DNA from: Prado023 sp963753075
GTDB lineage: Bacteria > Actinomycetota > Actinomycetes > S36-B12 > CAIYMF01
Assembly (NCBI GenBank): GCA_963753075.1
Contig: CAVWAR010000002.1
Span: forward strand, 930,001 to 994,000
Direction: 5' to 3'
DNA length: 64,000 nt
The notes under the pieces were generated by a model. It searched no databases. It had not been told where the DNA came from and saw only the letters and a program-made list of their open reading frames with translations. This document shows positions 51,159-58,310 of the stretch, in pieces; position 1 is the stretch's first letter, and the number at the start of each line of letters is the position of its first letter. A program made the translations under genes and the position numbers.

Positions 51159-52586
51159 ATGAGGCGTCTGGTTCTTGTGGGTGCGGCCCTGGCGTTGGTG
51201 GGTGGGGCCGTGGGGGTGCCACCGTCCAGCGGTGAGCTTGCGGTGGCGACGACCGGCGCGGTGATCCCGTCCGACTTCGACGGTGACGGGTACGCCGATC
51301 TGGCGGTGGGGGTTCCGGGGGAGGACCTGCGCGGGGTCAGGAACGCCGGGGCGGTGCAGGTGCTCTACGGGTCGGCTGCGGGCCCGACAGCCAGGGACCA
51401 GCTGTGGCACCAGGGCCGCAAGGGCGTCAGGAACAGGCTCGAACGCGGCGATCGGTTCGGTGAGGTGCTGGCCTCCGGGGACTTCGACGCCGACGGGTAC
51501 GCCGATCTGGCAATCGGGATCCCCCGCGAGAACCTCAGGCGGAAGAAGGACGTCGGGGCCGTGCAGGTGCTCTACGGCGGCGCGCGCGGGCTGACCGCCC
51601 GCGACCAACTGTTGCACCAGGGCAGCCGTGGGGTGCCGGGCAAGAACGAGGCCGGCGACCGGTTCGGTGCAAGCCTCGCCGCTGGGGACGTCGACGGCGA
51701 CGGATTCGCCGACCTCGTCGTCGGGGCACCGTCCGAGGATCTCGGTCGAGCCAAGGATGCCGGGTCGGTTGTTGTCCTGCGCGGTTCCCCCTCGGGACTC
51801 ACATCTGCCGGCGCGCGAGCCTGGAACGAGCGGTCCGCGGGGATCGGTGGGACGCCGAAGGCAGGTGCCCGCTTCGGCAACCAGATGGCCGTCGGAGATG
51901 TGACCGGCGATGGGAGTGACGACGTCGTCCTGGGGTTCAGCGGCGGCGCCGGGAGCGATGGCATCCGTCTGCTGCTGGGCAGCCCGGGCGGGCTGACGGC
52001 GACGGGCTCAGCATCGTTCACCCTCACCGAGCTCGGATTCGGGCAGGGGCCATACCTCTCCGCCCTGTGGCTCGGTGACGTCAACGCCGACGACCACTCG
52101 GATCTCACGATCGCCAGCTACTCGGGCGTGGCTGTGCTGCATGGCCACGACGACGGGCTGCATTCCGGTCCACTCGCTGCGCCGGGACAGCCCGGAGTGG
52201 ACACACTGTGGCGGTACGACGCAGGCACCGACACCAGTTTCCGCGCACCGGCCGTCACCGGGGACGTGACCGGCGACGGATTCGCGGACCTGCTGATGGG
52301 CACCTATCGGGGGCAGGGCGACTCCGGGCTGGTCATCGTGCTCGGCACCGGCAACGGGCTGGGATCCGACAGCGAGGAGTGGATGTCATGGGGTAGCCCG
52401 GTCAATCTGCTCCCGCTCAGCGGCGGCACGACCATGTGGCAGGTCTTCGGCGGCGGGGGACGGGTGACGGTCATCGAACGGACACCCCCGGGCACGGGTG
52501 GCACGGCGACCTTCTGGAGCCAGGACAGCCCCGGGATCAAGGGCGCCGATCAGGTCGGCGATGACTTCGGCAGTTCGGTGGGGTGA
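51159..52586 (+). CDS. Secreted FG-GAP repeat (beta-propeller) protein 1
   Basis: A 475-residue exported protein with signal peptide (RRLVLVGAALALVGGAVGV) and about six or seven FG-GAP repeats of the integrin alpha-chain type. The calcium loops are clear: DFDGDGYADLAVGVPGED, DFDADGYADLAIGIP, DVDGDGFADLVVGAPSED, DVTGDGSDDVVLG, DVTGDGFADLLMG. It should fold as an extracellular Ca2+-dependent propeller for adhesion or ligand binding; no catalytic or anchor motif is seen. ATG 51159 has GGAGGGGG upstream. It overlaps the paralogous next gene by four bases. Confidence 0.85.
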   Translation: MRRLVLVGAALALVGGAVGVPPSSGELAVATTGAVIPSDFDGDGYADLAVGVPGEDLRGVRNAGAVQVLYGSAAGPTARDQLWHQGRKGVRNRLERGDRFGEVLASGDFDADGYADLAIGIPRENLRRKKDVGAVQVLYGGARGLTARDQLLHQGSRGVPGKNEAGDRFGASLAAGDVDGDGFADLVVGAPSEDLGRAKDAGSVVVLRGSPSGLTSAGARAWNERSAGIGGTPKAGARFGNQMAVGDVTGDGSDDVVLGFSGGAGSDGIRLLLGSPGGLTATGSASFTLTELGFGQGPYLSALWLGDVNADDHSDLTIASYSGVAVLHGHDDGLHSGPLAAPGQPGVDTLWRYDAGTDTSFRAPAVTGDVTGDGFADLLMGTYRGQGDSGLVIVLGTGNGLGSDSEEWMSWGSPVNLLPLSGGTTMWQVFGGGGRVTVIERTPPGTGGTATFWSQDSPGIKGADQVGDDFGSSVG

Positions 52587-54154
52587 GCGACATGGGCAGC
52601 GCGGACAGGCGAGAGCACGACCAGGCAGGGGCAGCCCCACGTACCCGAGCCGACGGCCGGGATGTCAGAGGGATTCCCGCGCGGCGAGCCGTCGTCGCAG
52701 CCGCGGCGCTGGTGCTGGTGGCTGGTGTGGCGCCGCTGAGCTCGGACGGCGGAGCCGGCATCGCCATGGCGGCCGCGACGGCGGCGATCCCCTTCGACTT
52801 CGACGGCGACGGCTACGCTGACGTGCCGGTCGGTGTGACCGGTGAGGACGTCGTTGGGGCAGCCGACGCGGGAGCCGTCCAGGTGCTCTACGGATCTGCC
52901 TCCGGGCCGACGGACCGGGACCAGTTCTGGCACCAGGGGCAGCCGGGCATGCAGGACGTTCCCGAGGAAGGCGATCGGTTCGGCGCAGCTCTGACCTCGG
53001 ACGACTTCGATGCTGACGGGTACGCCGACCTGGCCATCGGGGTTCCAGGCGAGGACGTCGGGTCCGTGCAGGACGCGGGGGCCGTCCAGGTGATCTACGG
53101 CGGCCTGGGCGGGCTGACCACCCGCAACCAGTTCTGGAACCAGGACACCCCTGGCGTACCGGGGGCCGGTGAGTCCCAGGACTGGTTCGGTGGAAGTCTT
53201 GCTGCCGGCGACTTCGATGCTGACGGGTACGCCGATCTGGCCATCGGGGTTCCCGACGAGGACGTCGGCGACGTCGGTGGATCCGGTCTGGTCGTGGTCC
53301 TGTCGGGCTCCTCCTCCGGCCTGACCTCGGACGGCGTGGCCACGTTCCGCCAGGGCACGGGCGGCCTGAGCAACCGACCCGCCCCCTACGACGGTTTCGG
53401 GCGTTTGCTGGCCGCTGCAGATGTCACTGGCGACGGCCGAGACGACCTGGTCGTGGGGACCCGCGTGCGCCGCCTGTGCCTGAGGTACGGCGAATGCCCT
53501 CCCTCCTTCTACCTGCTGCGGGGTGGCCCTGATGGGCTCACGGGAAGTCGCAGTCAGTTCATCGACGGCGAGGGCGAGCTGGGCCTGGGCTACACCGGCG
53601 GAGGGGGTGCGCCGCTGGGCGACCTGACCCTGTCGGACTTCAACGGCGACGGACACGCTGACCTGGCCTTCACCGCCCAGGAGCATGCCGTGGCCCTGCT
53701 GCACGGCCACACCTATGGGTTCCGTGCCGCCCGCCTGCGCGCACCCGGAGTCCCCGGCAGGGACGCCGTCTGGAAGATCCCGGGCTGGGCCGAGGACGCC
53801 AACGGAGGGCTGACCTCCGGCGATGTGACCGGCGACGGCCACCCCGACCTGCTCGTGCAGGTCGACGACCCGGTCTTGCTCTTCCCCGGAACCCCCGCCG
53901 GCCTGAGCGGTGCGATCATCCAGTGGCCGCTGTACAGCTACGAAGACATGGTCGCCCTCCCGGTCAGCGGCGGCACCCACGCTTGGCTCATCGCGTCGAC
54001 GAGCGCTCCCGGGCTCCCCGCCGGAGCGGGCGCGGTCACCGTCCTGCAGGGCACCCCGAACGGGGCACCCGGCCCAGCGACCATCTGGCACCAGGACAGC
54101 CCCGGAATCCAGGACACCGCCGAGGAATGGGATTTCTTCGGAGCCCTGCCCTGA
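52583..54154 (+). CDS. Secreted FG-GAP repeat (beta-propeller) protein 2
   Basis: A 523-residue paralogue of the preceding protein. The N terminus has about 30 polar residues before a hydrophobic segment (AVVAAAALVLVAGVAPL). Calcium loops: DFDGDGYADVPVGVTGED, DFDADGYADLAIGVPGED, DFDADGYADLAIGVPDED, DVTGDGRDDLVVG, DFNGDGHADLAF, DVTGDGHPDLLV. Linker phrases such as GAVQVLYGSASGPTDRDQFW match protein 1 nearly word for word, showing tandem duplication. One insert with two cysteines (RRLCLRYGECPPSFY) is unique. GTG 52583 overlaps the previous stop; ATG 52592 is an alternative start. The role is unknown. Confidence 0.83.
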   Translation: MSDMGSADRREHDQAGAAPRTRADGRDVRGIPARRAVVAAAALVLVAGVAPLSSDGGAGIAMAAATAAIPFDFDGDGYADVPVGVTGEDVVGAADAGAVQVLYGSASGPTDRDQFWHQGQPGMQDVPEEGDRFGAALTSDDFDADGYADLAIGVPGEDVGSVQDAGAVQVIYGGLGGLTTRNQFWNQDTPGVPGAGESQDWFGGSLAAGDFDADGYADLAIGVPDEDVGDVGGSGLVVVLSGSSSGLTSDGVATFRQGTGGLSNRPAPYDGFGRLLAAADVTGDGRDDLVVGTRVRRLCLRYGECPPSFYLLRGGPDGLTGSRSQFIDGEGELGLGYTGGGGAPLGDLTLSDFNGDGHADLAFTAQEHAVALLHGHTYGFRAARLRAPGVPGRDAVWKIPGWAEDANGGLTSGDVTGDGHPDLLVQVDDPVLLFPGTPAGLSGAIIQWPLYSYEDMVALPVSGGTHAWLIASTSAPGLPAGAGAVTVLQGTPNGAPGPATIWHQDSPGIQDTAEEWDFFGALP

Positions 54155-54198
54155 CCGAGCACACATGGCTCCCGCCGACTGACCGTCGTCAGCTCGGC

Positions 54199-54243
54199 GT
54201 GGCCGTCGATTCGGCCCATCGGATCCGGCGAATCGACGACCAC
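54199..54243. repeat. Structured repeat element, copy 2
   Basis: A 15-base inverted repeat with one G-T mismatch (54199-54213 with 54229-54243) around a 15-base loop nearly the same as copy 1. It lies 16 bases from the tRNA-Leu 3' end and 45 bases after FG-GAP gene 2, where a bidirectional terminator is expected. Confidence 0.75.
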
Positions 54244-54258
54244 GACGCAGGGGTCGTG

Positions 54259-54341
54259 TGCGGGTGGCGGGACTCGAACCCGCACGTCGCGTGGACACAG
54301 GAACCTAAATCCTGCGCGTCTGCCAGTTCCGCCACACCCGC
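54259..54341 (-). tRNA. tRNA-Leu (TAG)
   Basis: 83-base cloverleaf with a long variable arm: acceptor GCGGGTG / CACCCGC, anticodon stem CAGGA / TCCTG with loop TTTAGGT (TAG), T-loop GGTTCGAGT. CCA is not encoded. Confidence 0.97.
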
Positions 54342-54443
54342 GTGCCGCCATTGTCGCAGCCGCGGCGGGACGTCAGCGGCGCCCACCCCGACCTGGATCG
54401 GGCCCGGCGGGCCGGGCCCCTGCGGCCCCGACGGCCGGGCCGC

Positions 54444-54911
54444 TCAGACCCCGAGCTCCCGGCGCAGCTTGGCCACGTGGCCGGTGGCCCGCACGTTGTA
54501 CATGGCCCGCTCGATGATCCCCTCTGCGTTGATGACGAACGTGGACCGGATCACGCCCACGACGATCTTCCCGTACAGCTTCTTCTCGCCGTGGGCCCCG
54601 TAGGCGGTGAGCACCTCCTTGTCCGGGTCGCTGGCCAGCGGGAAGGTCAGCCCCTCGGCAGCGCGGAAGGCGGCCAGCCTCTCCGGGGAGTCCGGTGATA
54701 TTCCGACAACGCTGAGCCCGGCTGCGGCGAGCGCCTCCAGGGAGTCGCGGAAGTCGCAGGCCTGCTTCGTGCAACCGGGGGTCATCGCCGCCGGATACGC
54801 GTAGAGCACGACGCGCTGTCCGCGCAGGTCCGACAGCCGGATCCGGCCCCCGGTGTCGTCGGCGAGATCAAAGTCCGGTGCGCGATCGCCGGGTGCGAGC
54901 CGAGCGGTCAT
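54444..54911 (-). CDS. bcp: Thioredoxin-dependent thiol peroxidase (Bcp)
   Basis: A 155-residue peroxiredoxin of the Bcp/PrxQ type. The peroxidatic Cys47 and resolving Cys52 are in MTPGCTKQACDF. LAPGDRAPDFDLADDTGG is the usual opening. It reduces hydroperoxides using thioredoxin, one of which is encoded at the other end of the window. AAGGAGGACCC precedes the ATG on the minus strand. Confidence 0.94.
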   Translation of the reverse strand: MTARLAPGDRAPDFDLADDTGGRIRLSDLRGQRVVLYAYPAAMTPGCTKQACDFRDSLEALAAAGLSVVGISPDSPERLAAFRAAEGLTFPLASDPDKEVLTAYGAHGEKKLYGKIVVGVIRSTFVINAEGIIERAMYNVRATGHVAKLRRELGV

Positions 54912-55015
54912 GGGTCCTCCTTGGGTATTGGGCGCCCAGACACTATCCCGCGATGGCCTGCCCGGGCCCCGCCCGCGTATGGTGGGCCCATTCCGTGGTG
55001 TCAGGAGGATTGATC

Positions 55016-55399
55016 GTGTCCCAGGCCAAGTCCAGCAAGCCCGCGAGTGCGCCCGTGCGCACGCCGTCCCAGATCGAGGGCGACATCGTCGACACTCGTG
55101 AGCGGCTCGTCGGCACGATCACTGATCTCGAGGATCGGGTGAATCCCGCCAAAGTGGCCGACCGCGGCAAGAACAAGGTCGTCGCGTTCTACAAGGACGA
55201 CACCGGGATCCGCTGGAAGAACGTCGCGATCACGGCGGGGGCGGTCATCGGGGGCCTTGTCACGGTTCGCGTCGTGAGCAAGTCCGTGCGCTGGGCGCTG
55301 GCGGCGCCGCCTCCCCAGGTGGTCCCCACCGACATCGTCTTCCTGCCGGTCCCCCGCGATCAGGTGGGGCCACTGGCGGAGCTGGCCGCGGTCGTCTGA
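55016..55399 (+). CDS. DUF3618 domain-containing protein
   Basis: A 127-residue protein with an N-terminal DUF3618 segment (TPSQIEGDIVDTRERLVGTI, then TDLEDRVNPAKV) and one hydrophobic segment (NVAITAGAVIGGLVTVRVV), so probably membrane-anchored. Function unknown. GTG 55016 is chosen for CAGGAGG upstream. It is divergent from bcp. Confidence 0.82.
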   Translation: MSQAKSSKPASAPVRTPSQIEGDIVDTRERLVGTITDLEDRVNPAKVADRGKNKVVAFYKDDTGIRWKNVAITAGAVIGGLVTVRVVSKSVRWALAAPPPQVVPTDIVFLPVPRDQVGPLAELAAVV

Positions 55400-55490
55400 C
55401 CCAGCAGGCGGCGGACCCGAGCACCACCACCTCCCTGTCGGGGTGACTGCCCGGCACGCCCACGCGGCACGCCCAGCTCGACCAGTTGTG

Positions 55491-55973
55491 TCAGCGCGCC
55501 TCTGAGTGCTCCGACCTGACCAGCCGCGCAAGGTGCCGGCCCACTATCAGGGTGGGGCTGATGGTACCCACGGCGAGTGCAACGATCGTCAGGGTCGCGA
55601 TCGAGCCGTCAACCATGGCGGCATCCACGATGGCGGCGCTGTCGGCCCGGTTGCTCGACGTGAGCGCGAGGATCCCGGTCAGCGCGTCGAACATGTACGT
55701 CCCCGGGATCAACGGGATCACCGGGGCGAACGCATAGATCGGAGTCGCCTGGTTCGTGCGCGGGGCGATCAGGGCAGCGGTCAGGCCGACGAGGACCGCG
55801 GCCACGAAGCTGGCCGTGGGCAGTGGCGCCCCCAGCTCCAGGACTGCGGTTCGCACGAGGTGGGCAACGATCGCCAGCGCGACGATTCCCGGCAGGGTGC
55901 GCCGCGGCACCGAGAAGACCATCGCGAAGCCCAGCACGGCCAATCCGGCCCACAGGGACAGGGCCCAGGTCAT
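55491..55973 (-). CDS. Threonine/serine exporter, C-terminal half (ThrE_2 / YjjB-like)
   Basis: A 160-residue membrane protein with about five hydrophobic segments; LVGLTAALIAPRTNQATPIY and PVIPLIPGTYMFDALTGIL are typical of the small ThrE half. It works with the preceding gene, with which it overlaps by four bases (ATGA). In Corynebacterium ThrE is one chain of about 490 residues; here the two halves are separate, as in YjjP/YjjB. The exported substrate (threonine, serine, or succinate as in YjjPB) is not fixed by sequence. Confidence 0.85.
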   Translation of the reverse strand: MTWALSLWAGLAVLGFAMVFSVPRRTLPGIVALAIVAHLVRTAVLELGAPLPTASFVAAVLVGLTAALIAPRTNQATPIYAFAPVIPLIPGTYMFDALTGILALTSSNRADSAAIVDAAMVDGSIATLTIVALAVGTISPTLIVGRHLARLVRSEHSEAR

Positions 55974-56734
55974 GGCAGCACGTCCACGAGCGACACTGCC
56001 ACCGTGAGCCCGACGGCCGCGGAGCCGATGATCACCGCGCTCATCGCCAGCCGGACCACCCCGTTGAGGTAGTGCGCGGTCAGCAGGTCGGCGGTTCCGT
56101 TGAGCATCGGGACACCGGGGACGAGGAACAGCGTGGAGGCTGCAAGTGCGGGGGTCACGGCATCGCCCAACCCGAGCCAGTGGCCACCGGCGGCCACGAT
56201 GAAGGCCGACGTGAAGGCGGCGCTCGTCACCGAGACGAAGGGCTTGAGTCGTCTGGCGACGAGCCCGTGCCGGACCCAGGCCCCGGCCCAGCCGCCGAAT
56301 AGGACGAGTGCCATTGCAGCGGCTTGGGCGCCGAAGAGGGCCGCGAACGCCGCACTCGATCCGCCGAGGGCCAACATCACTGACCAGGTCGGGTAGACCT
56401 TGGCGGAGTTGCGGATCAGCGTGAGCCGCGAGCGGACCTGGCTGGCGCTGAGGTGGTGCTCCTCGGTGTCAGCCACCAACCGCTTGAGCAGCGTCAAGGT
56501 GCTGAAGTTGATGCCCAGGTGCTCGGCGTGCCGTCCGGCCGTCAGGTTCTCGCCTTCGTCGAAGACCGTCATCGCGACGTTCACTGAGGAGATCCGTGCG
56601 TGGCTCTCCCGAGCCCCGAGCGCGCTGGCCATCCGTTCCATGTGGTCGACGGTCAGGCTGGTGTTGCCACCGGAGAGCTGGACCAGCTCGCCGACCTCGA
56701 GGGACAGGTCGAGCGCATCGCCGAGACCGGTCAT
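55970..56734 (-). CDS. Threonine/serine exporter, N-terminal half (ThrE / YjjP-like)
   Basis: A 254-residue membrane protein. The soluble N-terminal 100 residues (EVGELVQLSGGNTSLTVDHM, RMASALGARESHARISSVNV) have the ThrE-type domain. About five membrane segments follow (AAMALVLFGGWAGAWV, TLFLVPGVPMLNGTADLL). First gene of the two-gene exporter unit, divergent from the GroES-like gene with only 32 bases between starts. Confidence 0.87.
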   Translation of the reverse strand: MTGLGDALDLSLEVGELVQLSGGNTSLTVDHMERMASALGARESHARISSVNVAMTVFDEGENLTAGRHAEHLGINFSTLTLLKRLVADTEEHHLSASQVRSRLTLIRNSAKVYPTWSVMLALGGSSAAFAALFGAQAAAMALVLFGGWAGAWVRHGLVARRLKPFVSVTSAAFTSAFIVAAGGHWLGLGDAVTPALAASTLFLVPGVPMLNGTADLLTAHYLNGVVRLAMSAVIIGSAAVGLTVAVSLVDVLP

Positions 56735-56754
56735 GACGTCGAACGGTACTCCGT

Positions 56755-56760
56755 TACGCT
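56755..56760 (+). promoter_or_regulatory. Leaderless-type -10 of GroES-like gene
   Basis: TACGCT, six bases, then GTG 56767. No Shine-Dalgarno sequence. The element lies in the 32-base gap between divergent starts. Confidence 0.6.
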
Positions 56761-56766
56761 GCAGTT

Positions 56767-57129
56767 GTGTCCCGCCAGCCCCCGATGGCCCCTGACCTCA
56801 CCCCGGGCGCGGACGGATCGGTGCCCATCAAGCTGCTCCACGACCGCGTGCTCGTCCACGTTGATGCCGCGGACGGGGAACGGCGCTCCGGCGGGGGCAT
56901 CGTCATCCCGGCCACCGCGGCGGTCGGCAAGCGGCTGGTCTGGGCCTCGGCAGTGGCCATCGGCCCGCTGGTCAGGGCCGTCGAGGTCGGCGACCTCGTG
57001 CTGTTCGAGCCCGAGGAGCGCGCCGAGGTGGAGGTGCGCGGCCTGGCCTATGTCCTGCTCCGTGAGCGCGACATCCACGCCGTCGCGGCGGCCCGGGTCG
57101 CTGAGGATGAGACCGGCCTCTACCTGTGA
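56767..57129 (+). CDS. Stand-alone GroES-family co-chaperonin-like protein
   Basis: A 120-residue protein with a GroES beta-barrel: IKLLHDRVLVHVDAADGERR, SGGGIVIPATAAVGKRLVWA, AVAIGPLVRAVEVGDLVLF, ending VEVRGLAYVLLRERDIHAV. The mobile loop (SGGGIVIPATA) is close to the canonical one. No groEL is in the window, and an N-terminal Pro-rich extension of about 20 residues is unusual. It may be a second co-chaperonin or a GroES-fold protein with another role. Confidence 0.82.
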   Translation: MSRQPPMAPDLTPGADGSVPIKLLHDRVLVHVDAADGERRSGGGIVIPATAAVGKRLVWASAVAIGPLVRAVEVGDLVLFEPEERAEVEVRGLAYVLLRERDIHAVAAARVAEDETGLYL

Positions 57130-57136
57130 AGGCGAA

Positions 57137-57160
57137 AGCCCCCCAGGATCGCTGGGGGGC

Positions 57161-57161
<1 letters not shown>
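57137..57161. terminator. Terminator between GroES-like gene and tRNA-Lys
   Basis: Perfect 10-bp inverted repeat (agccccccag / ctggggggct), loop gatcg. On the minus strand it is followed by TTTCG and touches the tRNA-Lys CCA. Confidence 0.75.
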
Positions 57162-57236
<75 letters not shown>

Positions 57237-57551
57237 AAGTGCTGGATCAAGATACCAGCGCCCGGGGTGACGGGCCAAACTCGCACGCTGGACCGCGGCT
57301 CGACAGCAGGACGGCTGCGCCGACCTTGCATGGCACGACCACGTTGGGCTCACGATCGCCGAGATCCGGTGGACATAGGGGGATCGGCGGCACCCCCCAC
57401 ACGCGGAAGTGGGTGGTCAGTGCGCAGGCGGCGGCGCTACGGGCTACCCTCCTACCAGCCGAACTCGGCGACTCGAGGAGAACACCATGCCGGGGCAGAC
57501 CCCGAACCGGGGCCGCACCAATCCCGCAGGGCGACGATCGGAGCCAGTTCG
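57237..57551 (+). promoter_or_regulatory. Intergenic region tRNA-Lys / GAP-family gene
   Basis: A 315-base stretch. The first 200 bases show no recognisable gene or structure. TACCCT at 57445-57450 is a candidate -10. The last 65 bases hold a short ORF with a strong ribosome-binding site (see 57487-57561). Confidence 0.4.
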
Positions 57552-57561
57552 ATGGACCTGA
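57487..57561 (+). CDS. Possible 24-residue upstream peptide
   Basis: Short frame from ATG 57487 with GAGGAG exactly six bases upstream, the best ribosome site in this area. The product is Arg/Pro-rich (opening MPGQTPNRGRT, ending RRSEPVRWT). Its stop overlaps the ATG of the next gene (57552), so it may couple translation. No known family. Confidence 0.4.
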   Translation: MPGQTPNRGRTNPAGRRSEPVRWT

Positions 57562-58238
57562 GCCTGTTCGCGGAGGTCGCGGGGCTGGGGTTGGCCGCCG
57601 TCGATGCCATCGGGATTGCCTTCATGCCGATCCTGCTCGCCCAGGCCAACGGCCTGCGCAGGGCCCTGGTGTTCCTGCTGGGCTCGTTCCTCGCCCTGAT
57701 GACGGTGGGGATGCTGTTCACCACCGGGCTGGGGACGCAGATCGCCGACCTCAACGAGCGTCACCCGTGGTTGGAGCCGGGTGTCCAGGTCCTGGGCGGA
57801 GTCTTCTTGGTCGGGGCCGGGATCTTCATGCTGGTGCGCTCGAGAACCGGCGCCTCGCATGCGCCGGACGACCTGGTCGAGAAGCTGAGCCTGCCCCTGC
57901 CCCTGCTGTTCGGGTTCGGCGTGGTCCTGGTCACCGTGCAATCGCTGGTCGACGTCGTGTTCGCCGTGGCCATGGTGGAGATCGGTGCCGAGGGGCTGAC
58001 CTTCTTCCAGAACGTCCTCCTGGTCCTGACGTACACGGTGTGTGCACTGCTCCTGCAGTCCGCGGTCGTGGTCGGCTACCTGCTCGTCCCGCAGGGGCGC
58101 CGTATCCACGTGATGGCGCGCTTCACCGAGTGGCTGGGGAACCGGGGCGAGTTCTGGGCTGGAATCGCCGGACTCGGGGTCGGCATCGCACTGCTGGTCT
58201 TCTCGGTTCCCGACCTCGCCAGGGAGCTCAACCTCTGA
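57552..58238 (+). CDS. GAP-family (LysE-like) membrane protein
   Basis: A 228-residue membrane protein with six hydrophobic segments (LAAVDAIGIAFMPILLAQA, ALVFLLGSFLALMTVGMLF and others). It resembles the mycobacterial GAP/Sap proteins that help move glycolipids, and the wider LysE fold. Substrate unknown. The usual family start is ATG 57552, whose own ribosome site is weak and distant; an upstream short frame overlaps it. Confidence 0.72.
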   Translation: MDLSLFAEVAGLGLAAVDAIGIAFMPILLAQANGLRRALVFLLGSFLALMTVGMLFTTGLGTQIADLNERHPWLEPGVQVLGGVFLVGAGIFMLVRSRTGASHAPDDLVEKLSLPLPLLFGFGVVLVTVQSLVDVVFAVAMVEIGAEGLTFFQNVLLVLTYTVCALLLQSAVVVGYLLVPQGRRIHVMARFTEWLGNRGEFWAGIAGLGVGIALLVFSVPDLARELNL

Positions 58239-58310
58239 GACTCGCAGGCGGTGCTGGCACCCGCACCTATGCTGTGCGCAGCGATTGCTGACTGAGTCGG
58301 AGGAAAGCCA

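Noticed and set aside
52550..54298. 582-codon minus-strand frame across FG-GAP gene 2
   Set aside because: Its repeats mirror the DxDGDG repeats of the real plus-strand gene.
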